A DNA stretch of 64,000 nucleotides, from NCBI RefSeq assembly GCF_032191515.1, contig NC_091431.1, positions 43,147,754 through 43,211,753 on the forward strand, in the 5' to 3' direction. A program made the position numbers and the translations under genes. Under the pieces are notes generated by a model. That model was given only the letters and a program-made list of their open reading frames with translations. It searched no databases and had not been told where the DNA came from. Origin of the DNA: Phaenicophaeus curvirostris (lineage: Eukaryota; Chordata; Aves; Cuculiformes; Cuculidae). Positions within the stretch are counted from its first letter, which is position 1, and every line of letters starts with the position of its first letter. Below, in pieces: positions 1-13,744 of the stretch.

Positions 1-3000
1 ACCATTAATGGAAAGAAAAAACACTATAATAGCACATACAGTTGTGCCAATCTAACCAATAAACAAAAAGCAGTGTAAGATTCTCTTTATTAGACTGATT
101 CACAAGGAACACATGGCTTCAAAGTCATTCAAAATTCTTTTTGTTCAGATTGGATGGACAGAGAAAACTTTGTGGCTTTCTAAAGAAATTGTTGTGTTTT
201 ACAGCTCTCTGGTACCATGAAGACATTCTGGAACCTGACATTCTGTATCACATGAAACTGAGTAATATGGAAGCACGTATTTCCAGTTTCAGCAAAAACA
301 CAGGGAACAAACTGCTCATTCCTATTTTTATTGTTCCAGCAGCATAGATGTAAAGTATTCTGCTCATTTGTCATGTTAACATGAAGATAGGATTTTTTTC
401 TTTATGATGTATTTATCTTAAGTATTATGCTTATTTCTGGACTTAAAAATGAAAGAATCAGGTTACCTGTATTACTAAGAGCAGAAGCTGGTCAGGTATT
501 CAAGGCAAAAATAAGTCAAAGAAAAAGAATCACTGTTGCAAAGAACAAAACTACATCACCAGAGCTTACAATCTCAACAGGAGCTAAGGCATATTGTTCC
601 CAGCCTCCAGCAACTCAGCCTCAAGGGAGAGTACACAGTTTTTTTATGTGAACAAACTAGTGAGGGCCAAGCAGTAAAAGTCCTAGCACAGAGAAACCGA
701 AGGAATGTAACTTGACTCTGAGACACCCATTACGACTGTCTAAATACTTCTAGGATTGTCTCCCATCATGCAAAATTCCATGTAAAGTCTTCTGCATATC
801 TTAATTTAGGTAATGCCCACTTGTTACTTCTCCTATCCCTACTGATCATTTGCAACACTGCTTCCTTCTGCCACTCAGTCCTTTCTCCAGCGTGCCTCCA
901 TGAAGTGTGGTTCAATAGATCCCATTGTTCTACCATCCTCAAAACTTTTGATAGCTTTTACAGGGCCATGGCTCCTTAATACTAGCTGAGACATTTGAAA
1001 GGTTGTTCTATTCCATGTTTAATTTCACTAAAAAGCTTTTGAGTATTCTTGGTTGTCAGCAAGAAACTGTTCTGCAGGGCAAAGTTTTAACAGAAACATT
1101 CCTTTCTATCCCCCGTGGGAGTGCTGAAGGCTAGAGGGTGGAAGGAACCCTCAAAAGGGACAAAATTCTTTTGACAACACTAGAATTTGTACAGTTTACA
1201 AAAGTGTGGTTACTTTCCAGCCTGTCTCCAACAATTTCTATTGAAAGAATTCATTTTAAATTCAAGTACAAAGTATTTTCCCCCATACATTAGAAATGCA
1301 AGTGAATGAAACTCTTTCATTTTTGAAACACTGTATTGGATTCTTATTTGGTTAAATACCCTGGATTCTGATATTATACAATTTCACTTCAGGAATTAAA
1401 TAGGTTTGTGATGATAAGTAAGCTGAAATAGTTCATTGGGTTTGCAGGATTTCTTAATGTGTATTAATTGATGTGGCTTGCTGCTAAGACAAACCTTCAT
1501 TCCTCAGAAATTTCTAGACAATAGCAGAAAGATTCTGTTTTCTATACAAGGACAACACTAGTCTTGCTAGGAGCATATTACTAGTCTTCTAATAGTTTTG
1601 AGTTCTGGAAATTAAATAGAGTCTCCCAGGAAGATGATAGCAGTCCAAACCTGGCACAAGTCTTCTGGGCTTTCCTAGAAGAGATACCACACTCATTATT
1701 CAAAGCACAAGACTTCTCGTCCTCCCCAGGCAGGCAGTGGAAGATCATGGGAGGTCAGGAAGTGCATGCAAAGGAGGTCATGATTGCTGTCCTACTTTTT
1801 ATCTTGCTGTTGAGAGATTTATTTTTGACATTTCATTAAAGATGCTCCTTTTGTCACCTCTCACCTTTATACCTTTATATAGCACTTCATGTCAGCTAGT
1901 CTTTGCTTATTAGATAAAGGGGGCAGATACTTATTCACTACAGTCACAGCTATGCAAACAGGCTCAAGACCTGTCAGAAACATGGTAAGGCCTGTGTTTA
2001 GCCTTACACCAATTGAAAACATAGTATCACAAGATAAATGTCAATTAAAGCAGTGCTAAAGGCTGATCCTACTTATTATGGGAAGTTAACAGTGTTATCA
2101 GAGCTGCCAGGTGTAGAAGACTCATTTAGTAAAGACAATTTCAATTTCTTCAAAAGGAATAAAATGAAGAGAATCCATTCAATTATTGTCAGGAATGACT
2201 CCTCATCCTCCCCCAAGACAATTATTTTAAGTGCTAGAGGGAGAGGAAATAGCTCATTATTTTAAGTGGGTTGAATTGCTTTCCATCCCTCCCAGTTTTG
2301 CTGGGAAAATATTTAACATGGAGCAAACACTGTGGAATCAATAGACTTCCTGTTGTCAGCTTTTAACTGTAACTTCGCTAACATTTATAGGCACAGATCA
2401 AGCGGTAAAAAAAATTCCTATGCTGATTTATTCTTGCCTCAGTAGGTAAAGCACACCAAAACACTAGTACTTTCCCAAGAGGCTACGTGCAATTTTCAGC
2501 TGAAGATCTTCACTTTATACCCTTGATAAGAATAAATGAAGTCATAGTGAACACCGACATCCATTACAGTTAACCAAAATATCCTTCTCTGTCAGTGATG
2601 GTCTTTGTTATTTTATGAAGTGATGAAGTGGAAATCTATTCCAACTGTAGTAAGTATGCAGCACACCTCCAACCTCATGTCAGCCTCAACACGGTGGCTT
2701 ATTGCCAACATCCATACAGCAAGTTCAACCAGAATAGTCTGTAGATCTGTCTCAATGACTGCCCATTAACCTAATTTTGCCAGTTATGAATCTTTGTCCT
2801 TGGTTGATCCCTAACCCCAACAGTCAGCCCTAAACTACCCTCAGCCATTCTGCTTACAATTTTCTATGCGGGCCTCACAGCACCATTCACTCTGAAGCCA
2901 AACATGCCCAAAATGTAGATTTAGTCTGTGGGATGTGTTCAGCTGCTAAACCAAATTCTGCTAGTCAAGTTTCTGGCTACCTAATCAGCAGATCTGTCCT

Positions 3001-4578
3001 TGCTGGTTTGAGCCCTAATCTCGTAATAAACCACAGACACCTAATAATTTCTATGGATGTTATAACTTGATTTATTTCTTTTAATATTAATTTGATTAAA
3101 TATTTTCTCTTCAGACACATAGCCTTAATCCAAAGTAGCAGACACATTAAGATGTTGTCTGCACCCTAGCATGCACTTTCCTACAAAGCACTCCTTAAAG
3201 GCATCCACTTTAACATATACTCATCAGTCCCATCTGGGACCATAATGACCTATATTTAAATGCCTCTTGATGACTTAAGCACTTAACCTTCTCCATCACC
3301 TTCACTAAGCACAGACCTACTCTTGAAAACTCTTTTTTTTAAAAAAAAATAACTCTTACTGCTTGCCTTGCCTGCTAGCATGACTATTAATCCCAATACA
3401 ATCATTATTTTAGCCCATCAGCTTCCTGTAAATTGAGGTAAACCCTAGGAGAAGCCTTCGAAACCAATTATATTACTTCAGACAATTGCTCAAGCCTGAG
3501 TAAAGTCTCTAGTTACAGCTCTGGCTGCAGATGTACAACTCAGGCAAGTAACCTTCATTTCTTGTAGGCCAGTACTGGTCTACCCCCTACACTGAGCAGG
3601 TCTGCTTCTGCTACACTCAGCTTCTCAGCAATAATCTGGATTTACACATACATGCACTCTGAAATCATCCCCAATACTTTACCTTAGCTGGAAGTTCTTG
3701 CATGGCCTTGACCAAGGATCATGTAGCTAGCACAAGCCGCTGTGAGCATTAAATTTATTTGGGCAACCTGTACAAAGCCTAACTTTGAAATTTCAGCTGA
3801 CCCCCTTTTAATGCCTTGAATTGATTAATCCATAGCTTGCCTTAATTAGGCAAGTAAAAAAATTAATAGTCCCTGGTGGCAGCAGTTACTTAGCAGCTAC
3901 TGTGGCCTACATCTTGTCTCTTGGTATTTCCTGATTCTAATTAAACTATGCCTACCTTTGAAGAAGAGACAGATTGCAGCCTGACCAGGTGACTTAGCAT
4001 AAGGTTCAGGTGCTCACATTTTGGTTTGATTTCAGGCTAAGGTTAGTTGTAGTCAGCTGATTGTTACAACCAGAAATATAAATTTTGCCAGGTGGGTCTG
4101 GGTGAGTCTGTGAAGTCTTAAATACATCCAGATATCTTAAGATTATTTTTTTTTGTCTTCATGGACCCTAACTGCAATTCTTGGAGGGTGTCCTGGCACC
4201 AGTCTTTCCTCGAGCTGATGTAGTGTATCTTATACTTGTTTCCCTAATAACCTGTATGTAGCAAGGTGATGTCTAAAAGCACCTATTTTAGATGGAAGAA
4301 CACTATGCCTAGCCGTAGTTGAAGAATGTTTCTGACTGAATTCTAGTCCTAGAATAGATTTAATTACTAAATTATCATTGTGCCTTACATAGAATGGAAG
4401 TTACTCTCTGTGCTTCATGAAAGAGGTCCAGAACAATGGCTTATGCCAATGAATAGCCTAAAGTATAGAGATTATACAGGGTGATTATGATTATATGTGA
4501 GATTTGCACATATGGAAGGTCTTTTAGATTAGACAATAATGGCATTTTCCTTATAAAATTTAAAGTAGTTCAAAAGCC

Positions 4579-4634
4579 CTGAACCTTTAGGGAAGTATCT
4601 CTTTACTGAACCTTTAGGGAAGTATCTCTTTACT
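4579..4634. repeat. 27-bp perfect tandem duplication
   Basis: A 27-nt unit beginning TGAACCTTTAGGGAAG occurs twice head to tail (4580-4606 and 4607-4633) with no mismatch. It is probably a recent slippage or small duplication event. Confidence 0.95.
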
Positions 4635-5109
4635 TAAAAATACATGGTGCTGTCAAGTAAATAGTCACACAAGCATTTGGCTTTTGAGGTCAGAAAAGTT
4701 TATTTTGAAATTATGTTTTACTTTTTAAATACAGTTTTTAGTCTATAAATCCTTTTCACTGAAATAAGTACAAGCCCACAAGGAAATAGAATATCTCATT
4801 GACTAGTTTTATGGTGTCACAAATATCCTTTCAGACTCTTCTTCCTTCAAAATGCAGTCATGATCTTGCCCTTTCCCTGACATCTTGATCTCATTTCCCA
4901 GGCATCACTGGAGTCATGTCTGTGCACATTATCTATACTGCATCCATCTTTCAGGGACTATCAGCAGTATATTCCCTAGGTAGCTTCAAGTTAAAATTCA
5001 ATGTCGGCAACATCTTGTGGTATATAATAAAATTTTCCATCTTCTCTTCCAGACTGTGAATACCTGAGACAGCAGTACAGTTTTATTTGAGAGCTACTGG
5101 AATCCGTTC

Positions 5110-5705
5110 ACTTCGAAGGGGCAGAAATGCAATGCAAGCCAAATGAGAAAACAGAAGCTGTTCCTGTGAGTGCCTCAATACAGGAGCTGAAGTCAATCCA
5201 CTTGTTAAAAGCAGGAAGTAAAATACATCACAGAAAGGACTGGAGGGCTGCGCCAATGCCTACAAATCTGAGGACGCAGGGCAGAGGCATGACAGACCTC
5301 CCCCAGGACTCCCCAGCTGCAGCAGCACTCTGAAGTACTGCTATCTCACAGCATGTAGGAAACAGGGCACCTGCCCTGGCTCAAGACCCAAGGGCCCTCA
5401 GCCCCTCTGCAGCTGCCCAGCCCATGGAGCTGCTGGGCAACTGAAGAGTCCCAGGCCCTGACCCTAAAGGCAGCCCTGGAAATCAGCTGCGCGAGCTGCT
5501 ACAGCCAGCTCCTTCGGAAGACCCGTGAGCATTCAGTGCTGTGATGTTTTCCACGTAGGCTCTCAGAAGAGGCAATTGCCTGCAGAAAGGGACTACTAGA
5601 AGAGGCTGCTTCAATTTGGATTTGGGGCTTTTGAGAAGATATATGCAAAATATATGTGCACATTTGTTTCTGCACTTGATGTAAGGATGTCAAAAAATAA
5701 ACAAG
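5110..5705. other. GC-richer block of unknown nature
   Basis: About 5230-5530 is clearly GC-richer than its surroundings. On the plus strand the block ends in AAATAAA at about 5694-5700, which could be a polyadenylation signal. A 68-codon frame (5127-5333) has no recognised motif. It could be an old LTR or retrocopy, or a non-coding RNA end exon; none is established. Confidence 0.25.
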
Positions 5706-7520
5706 GTTGGTTGCTATCCTGAAAAGAAGATTGTGTTAGTGTACTAGTATAAGTACTTGAGCAGAAAGACTCATGCAGGAGGGAAACTAAAACTAGAGCA
5801 GTTTAGATACGTCTTCACCCAAACTTGGTTAAAACAAGCAAAGCTCATTTACATTTTAACTCTCCTATGCCTCAATTTTTTCTTGAGTTTCTTCCCCCCC
5901 CACTTTTTTTTTGTTTTCCAAATCAAAGCTTTGGATGAAAGTGTTTTTTCAGAAGTGAAAGTTTTCCCTCAAATAAGTGAAGTTCATCCACACACAGAGG
6001 ACTTGTTTTCAGCAAGGCATGATGCCACCCTGCACAAGTCCTTTGAAAATTCAAATACTGAACAGATATTATGCACAAAGATAACCTTCCCAGCGAATGA
6101 ACCAGCAATAATTACTATCTTCCTCTGTCTCCTGTTTATGCAATTCTCCTGACCTGTCTAGCTCTCTGTTTCTGGCATCACCTGCATCTCTTGCAGGTTT
6201 CCAACCTGCAGGCTGATGATGTATTTTAAAACAAGTGTTTCCCTCTTCCTGTAGTCTGACACATTAGCTTTGGACCTGCTGGGCTATATCTGAATAAGAA
6301 CTGAGAGAAAAGACAGAGCTAGAGGAGTGTTTTCGCAGTGGAGGAAGGTGAACCACTAGGTACCTATCATTCAGGCTTGGGTTGCTCCTACAGTCTCACA
6401 TGACTCAAGGAGATGTGAGAGCTGAGGCTCCTGATCCACAGGGTGTAAAACGCAGCCCCTAAAGATGATACAGGACATGACCTTGAGATGTCAAGCTTCA
6501 CAGCATTTATGGCAGACTTCCACTACTGGCTGCTTACCAAGAACAATGTTTGAACTTGGCTTTCCGTGTCATTATCTTTCATTGTCCACCATTTTACCTC
6601 GTCTCATCTTCCATATCTAAGAGGACAGATTTTATTTTTCATACCATTTCACTAACATCTGAAGGGTAAGAGCTGTAATTAACATTTATGGACATTTGCC
6701 TCTAGATCAGAAATAGTTTTGAGGTAACTTTGTGCAGAAACAACACTTGCTGCCTGTGACAAAGCTGAAATATGAAGTGTTCTCCTTTCTGGCCCCAAAT
6801 CCCTGCTCCTAGAAAAAATTTTTTGAAAAGCCTGTTAAAATTGATTATAACAAGGCTCAAACCGATGACAGAACATGTGGAAAGGTTACTTAAAAAAGGA
6901 AATGGCATAAGTTAAACACTGTTTCAGCCTCTTTTGTGTATTTGATAGCCTAATTTTACCCTATTTCCAAATTATCATGCTTTTCAAAATTAGGTGAACA
7001 GGTCTCCCATGCAGTGAGACTGCAATCTTTTTTGCTCATCCTCACAGACAATACCACAGGGGAAAGGCACAGTGGGAGCAAGGGTTGTGTAGTGGTACAC
7101 AGGGAGCCTCAGGGAACAGAGGGGCTGCGGAATATTAGAGTTGCTCTGGTTTACCTCCAGCAGCTATGCCCAAACCAAACTGAGATAAAAATCAAGGCCC
7201 GGGGCTGGCACTGAGTGATGATATCCAGTTGAAAAACTTGTATATCACCACTTTTATGCCAGATTGACTGTTATCAGCATCACTTGTCTGAATTTTTATT
7301 CACTTGAAGAAATGATGCTCTTTTTTAAGTCTCCTGCTGATTTACCTTCCAAGTCTGCCAAAGGAAAATATCAGCAGTGCTAAAAGGACGAATTCAGATA
7401 ATAACTTCCTAATATCTAACAGTGTCAGTGTTTTGGTGTTTCACAGGCACTCATTTTCTTCTCACTTGCAGATGGAAAGATAAAAAAAGAAAATATGACA
7501 ATCATTTCTCTGCTCCTGTC

Positions 7521-7552
7521 AAAAAAAAAAAAAGAAAAAAAAAGAAAAAAAA
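7521..7552. repeat. A-rich simple repeat
   Basis: A 32-nt run of A interrupted only by two G. It could be the tail of an unrecognised retroposon or a simple repeat; no flanking element was identified. Confidence 0.9.
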
Positions 7553-10500
7553 TGTGTCTTTCTGTAATGGATATAATTTACTTGTTATTGTGAACCAGTA
7601 GTTGCAGATATTGGACAGTCAGGCATGTATTATTTCATGTATTATTTCTGTTAAGGATTTGTTTTTAAAATAACAAGCCTTCAAGGATTTAAATACTGTC
7701 CCAAATGAAAAGCTAATCTTCTCTTACAGGAAGAAGTTGAGGGATACAAGTTAAGATACCTTTTTTTGAAAATTGTATTTAAAAATTGTGACATTTTGGA
7801 GAAATTTTCTAGCCCGTGTGAAACAAGAATCTGAACTGTTTGGTGAAGTGCCACCTTGTGGTAAGCAATATAACCTATTTGAAACAGAAGGCCCTTCATT
7901 TTGTACACCTGCTTGGGTGTGGGCACAGTACATTGGAATTTTAATGCCAATAATCTTGAAACCATGGTATAAAAAAAAATAACATGATTACTAAGGAGAT
8001 ATGAGATGGCTATCTCGTCTTATTTTAAGTATGAGAGTTTTGCTTTATGCTCATAGTAAATGCAATTCCTTAGTATCTGTTAGGAAGAGTAACAATCTTT
8101 TTGCTATATAAATTAATAAATAAGAAGTAGAGATGAATCCTGTCATCCAAAGTCCAGCTGAAACTAGCATCTACACTTTTGGTTCATGCATGAAATAATA
8201 ATTAAATCACTCTGTACTATTTAATTTAATTTTATTCTCTGTCCTTAACTATGCTGCTTATACTGAGAGTTATTCCTATGTATTGGTTTGTAGAAAGTGT
8301 TACAAAGAGACAGAATTCTACTTGGAGGCCTTGGGTGCAATGATATTGTTTGTAGCTACTTTTTTCTGGTATATTATCTAGTAGTCTAGAGAGAAATATT
8401 GCTTTCTTCTGCCAACTTCCTTCGTAACAGCCTGAGACCATTTCAGCTACAGTACAACTTTCAGCTTCTAAATAAACATTTTCTTCCCCTCCTTTCATCT
8501 CCCTTGATATTTTTTCTTTGGAAAAAAATTCTTCAGCACGAGGTCTTATATTGATACCAGTAGTTTTCTCTCAACTATTCTGAACTCAAGCAAATAAAAC
8601 ACCACCAATAGTAAACAGACAGGTTGTGCAGACAGCTTAAAATCCTTTTAGGTTGTCATCCCACCACTTCAGCCTCAAACTAAGAATATTTAATTAATTG
8701 CTTCTGTATTCTTTTGCAGCTTCCTTTGCCTCAAGCAAGGGAACACAAGCCCCTGTTATACTGAACAGGGGCACTGACACCAGTAAGCCAGCAGTCCTAT
8801 TCCTTGAAGAGCTCTTACTAGTTATAAAAATCCAAATCCATGTTTGGGTGATTGCCAGAGGTCTTAAAGTCAGTTTCTATGTGCATGCAAACTTACTGTA
8901 AAACTGTTGTTTAGATTCCCTCCTTTGCCCACAGCATTTGAGGGGTGAAAGGAGAAAAGCAATGCATGTAAATGAAATTGACAGTAGCTTATATTAGATT
9001 CCTCTGGGCATTAAGTATGGGATCGGCAGGATGACAAAACCCAACACACACCAAGTTTTTTACTTTAAAATCCACACACGGATCAATACAAAGTTTATTT
9101 TAGTTGGGATTGTGTTATTCTAATTCCCCCTGATAAGCAGCATGAAGCAGATATCAAGAATGCCATTTCCCTTTACTGTAAAACAGCATCTGAACAAAGC
9201 ATCTACTAAAGCTAGCACTTACATTCTAAATTGGGGGCTAAAATTCAGTTTTGAGAGAGAAGACTGATACATTTTCCCCAAACTAATATTTTGAATATAA
9301 ACAACTCCATTTTAATCAGTCTTCCTTGCCAAATTATTCTTTTCGTAGTAAAATGTTTGGCAGGGAGGCATTTTTTTGACAATAAAAATTATTAAGATGA
9401 CAAACTGAATACACTTCATTAATAAATCTCATTTTGGGAATCAGTCCAATGCTACATCAACATAAAATCATTATTAACTGTTATTAGTGTTGCTTAGCCC
9501 TTCCACACATAGAAGAGGCGAAACTTCTGGGGTTAGTAAAGTTTCTTTAAGGTACAAGAATATGCCAGGTTCATGTTCATGCGGGTTATGATTTTACTAC
9601 TCACTATTGAGATGAGGTTAACTGGACAGCCCATTGCCCACCAGCTTCTACTAAATTCTTAAATCTGCCTTTGAAAATATTTTCTTTTATGTCAAAATAT
9701 CAGTTTGTAAGGGAATATTTTTCCCAAATGCTATCCTTTTTTGTAGGCAGCCAACTTAGAGAATCTTTCAAACTTCCAGGATATATGGTGTGTTTATTGC
9801 ACAAACTATGCTACATCATACGACCAACTGCCTTTGCTGTTTTCACACTAGTACCACATTGATGGCATAAGGTTTTCTGTTATAAGCTTGCTTGCCATGC
9901 GTTTTTTATTCGTTACTGGAAAATTTTGCTCATGGGAATAGAAATCCATGTTACTGGAACGTAGGAAAAGAGGGGGGGGGATATCATTCCTGTGCTGTTG
10001 CGCTTCCCCTCACCTTCCTTCAGATCTTAAAGTTTGCAAAGTATTTCTGCACATTATGCCTATACCTCTGTATATTCTCTTCCAGTGTTGTCCTAGGGGA
10101 CATGACTAGCCATACAGCATGATTTGGTGCATCAATATCTCTCTTGAAATAACTGAATAAGGTTGACTCAGTCTTTATAATTCTGTTAGTACAGGAACTA
10201 GTCCTCTAGCCCTGGTAAGTCCTCTAGTACCCCCAGTACTCTGTCATCATTTTTCCTCTAGCTATATCTCTTCCTAGCTCACAGATCTTATTCCAATTCC
10301 TAACTTTTCTGACTTAAGCATATGGCACTTTTCCAAGGGTAATACAGCTTTGGCAAATTTATTTTTATTTCTAAAATTCCTTTTCTGCCTTGCATTCTCT
10401 ATTCATTTACTATTATCTGGTGAGAATCGGATTTGCTCCTTCTGAATTACTGTATCTGAATTCAGTAGTTACTGTCTACTAATTCACTTTTTAGAAGAGA

Positions 10501-10567
10501 AATAAAATTCAAAAGCCAAATTTATTAACATTCTCAGTTGTAGGGGACACCTAAGAGGCCTAATAAT

Positions 10568-10601
10568 CCTTTTTTTCTTTTCCTTTTTTTTTTTCTTTTT
10601 T
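10568..10601. repeat. T/C simple repeat
   Basis: Near-pure pyrimidine run, mostly T with three short C interruptions. Confidence 0.85.
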
Positions 10602-13380
10602 GGTTGGGTAATACAATCACTGCAATCTAAGTCAAAACAATAAAAATATGACATTTCATTAGGCCCGTAACCATTTGTGAAAAAGAATCTATTACAAATT
10701 ACATCCATGGATCCCTTAGCATCACTATCAATATTTTTCCAGTGAGGAGACAGTTTTTATGTAACTTATACAGTTCTAATTTGTATGAGAGTTCCTGTCT
10801 GACAACACTTTAGAGATCTCTACTCATATCCAAATCTGAGGCTCCTTTCAGTTTTTCCTTAATATTGCCAACCCTTAGCTACTTATATCATGGTTCTTTT
10901 TGCCATGGTCATCAGTTCAACATGAACTTAGCTCTGTTTTCTCATCATTTCCATATAAATGTTGGAGCTGACTTACACAAACTTTATATGGGTAAACCTT
11001 CATAAGAACATAGAGCAAAATTCACAGGGACAAGTAACATCATATGCTTCATAACTGCTGTGCCTGGGACTTCTCAGTTAGTACTTTTTTCTGTTCTTTT
11101 ACTTCCTCTCTTCTCCCTGTGACTTCTGCTACCTGTTCTTGCCTCCACAGAACAACTGAAAGCCTATGGTTATCACACATTGAATTTTCTGATGTGTATA
11201 GTGTTTAATTCTTTTTCTTAGTTTTCTCATATGCTGGCCATTTAAGATTTCAAACTTACAACAGTTTTTTTCCCCAACAGATTAGCTCAGGAGCAAATAC
11301 CACACATCTTTAATGAATGGCTGGAAGTTTTTTTCCACACCCAGATACACTTTGGAGTACTGCCAAAAATGACCAAAGAAAGAAGGACTTGAAAGACTTT
11401 TGTCAAGAATCAGCCACATGCACAGTTCTCCATGTTTTTCCTCCCTCTAATTATTGTGCTTGCTGTTCCCTTTCTTTTTAAGTCTGTTATAAAATTCTAC
11501 CATGTCTCTTTCATTTATCTGTGGCAGTTGTAATTAGCAGGCAGATATCATTCTCCAACCTGTAAGACTTATGGCCCATCCAAAACCTGAGTTTATGCTT
11601 TTGCTTTAAGGATGGAATGGCGTTAATGGCTAGTGTCTTCTTCACAAGATCTGATTTTCCCATGCCATTTCCCTTTTCCTATCAAGCTGCCATATGCTTC
11701 TTCTCTTTCACTAAAGTAAAAACACTTTACAAAGGAAGGTCTATTATCTGCATTTTATAAATGAGTCAAATCAGTCACAGAGGTAAAAATATGCTAGCTA
11801 AGAACATTTAGCAGGTCAGTAACAGAGCTAAGAATAAAATCCAGGTCACTTGACCCCAATCCAAATTACATTGGATCACTCTCCTTTAATCTATTGAAAT
11901 CACTAAAGTGGATGACTTATGAAGTTGCTACTCAGCACAAGCAAGAATGGCAGAAACAGGTATTTAAGTCCAGGCTGGTCATGTACATGAAATACTGGTT
12001 GGCTAGACTGTAAGTAAAACCAAGAACACAACCTAAAAACCCCTTTGTTTAATTCACTTCTGTGCTGTGGGTGCCAAAGTAGAACATTTTCTTCCTAAAT
12101 ATCAGTTATGTGTATAAAATTGTTTTCCATGCCTCGTACTTTGAGTTAAGATAGTAATTGATGTTCCACTTGTCTAGCCAAGAGTATTTGTCTTCCTATT
12201 AACATCATTTTCAATATTTAATTTGTACATCTCCTTGCAACTGGATAAGTGTGCTTTGAGCATACATGCGACTCACTGAAACCATCAAGGTTAACACTGC
12301 ATGTAGAAGACATGTCTGGAAGGAGGAGATAAATTGTTCTTGCTTTTGCCTAATAATTTAATGCCTAGGACAGCTGCCTCAGACTGAAGGAGCTCAATCC
12401 AAATCAACTGCTATTTCTGTTGAAGCTGGAGTCACCTAGAAAGAGAGATCTTGACTTTATAGTCTGAAAGATAGCTAGGTTCATGATGTGGGATTCAATA
12501 GTCTGAACCCAGGAACATGTCTGTGTGTCAGCTAATGACTGCTAATTCAATAAGCCTTCATAGGAAGACAGACAGATAATTTATTGATACTGAGTTGTGA
12601 TGAGAGAGAAGTAAGTTTCCTGAAGCCCTATGTCAGGCCATAAAGGCAGATGTCAATTTTTTGTTCTTCTGCTGGCTTGTATTGAAAACATTCAACAGCA
12701 CTTGCATATGGCTATTTTTCCAAGTCTATTCTACAGCCTGATGCCCAAGGCCTTCTCTTGAAGAGATGAAGATTTAAATTCCTGCAGAAGAGAACTGAAG
12801 CAAGATCTTTCATTTCTGGAGAGAATCTCCTGCCATGAGTATAGTAGGAGAGAGAAAAGGATCAAGAGAGTGAAAAATCAAAATAAACGAAGCCTGCTAT
12901 TGGCTGTCCTTTCAAATGAATGCGCCCTTAAGGAAGCTGTGTTTGACTATAAAGCTGAAATGTCCAAATGCTGGAGTGGCTTCTTGGTCATGAATCTCTT
13001 TTCAGGGGTCTACCTAAAAGTAGCAATAAGATCAAAACTATGTTCTGTGAATAAAGCTGAATTTCAAACACACTCTTCCCCTCAGAATTCTATTGTGACT
13101 CCCTGCCTGGCTATTCTGAAACACATTTCCACTCACCGAGACAAGATGTCCACTTCTATTTTGGATTCTGCTTCTGGCCCATTCTAAACTTGATTTTTTT
13201 TCACAGAAGTACCTCATAAAAGTGTTCAAGGTATAAATGTCAGGTGACATTGGCTGTCAGCAAGTTAACTAAGTTTTACCAGATTTTACAGAAATAAGCG
13301 TAAAGAAGACTTGAAGGTGAGCCCTGAAGAGTTAGTGGAATTCTATTAAAATCAACACAGAATTAGTATTGCAAAGGTGA

Positions 13381-13541
13381 TTTATTGATGTCGAAGTGTG
13401 AAAGAGGAGGTGAAGCCTGAAGCAAACATATCAAGACAGCTGACAGTTAATGCTCTTTATTTCAAAGCAGATGGATGACCACCTTTTGTAAAATAAAACA
13501 GAATTAACAGTTTCAGTTAGATTCAAAAAAGCGCCATCTTT
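13381..13541 (-). other. TYRP1: probable TYRP1 3' UTR start with two AATAAA signals
   Basis: Minus-strand AATAAA hexamers occur at 13461-13456, about 80 nt after the stop, and at 13386-13381, about 156 nt after it. Either could end a short transcript. A further AATAAA at 12585-12580 would give a UTR near 1 kb. The sequence does not say which is used. Confidence 0.4.
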
Positions 13542-13744
13542 TCAAACAACAGACTGGCTTGGTGTTATACCATCGTAATCATCTGAGTAGTGCTGATACT
13601 GGTCAGTCAGAAGAGGCTGGTGCAAGTCATCCTTATTTTTCTTGACACGTACAATGCATGCAGCAACACCAAAGATAATTGCAACAAGAATAAGTGCAGT
13701 CACTATTGCGATAGTTATCATCTCTGTGACACGGAGAGCTCGAC
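13542..13744 (-). CDS. TYRP1: TYRP1 last coding exon: membrane helix and sorting tail
   Basis: Encodes residues 469 (split) to 535 and TGA (13544-13542). A hydrophobic helix at about 477-500 is followed by the basic stop-transfer segment RVKKNK and a cytosolic tail with HQPLLTDQY, the dileucine motif used in this family for AP-dependent melanosomal sorting. The protein ends QSVV, a possible PDZ ligand of the type bound by GIPC in mammals. The acceptor is CTCCCTATAG. Confidence 0.96.

Larger units (their letters stand above)
1..13380. other. AT-rich intergenic DNA downstream of TYRP1
   Basis: I see no supported gene. Open frames here are short, overlap on both strands and lack splice context or family motifs. 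Contents: a tandem duplication at 4579-4634, a GC-richer block at about 5110-5700, a poly(A)-type run at 7521-7552, and a T/C run at 10568-10601. Unlike the right half of the window, no clear CR1 fragment was recognised. Confidence 0.6.

Noticed and set aside
12870..13187. 105-codon plus-strand frame just downstream of TYRP1
   Set aside because: Lies opposite probable TYRP1 3' sequence, has no family motif, and a competing frame exists on the other strand.
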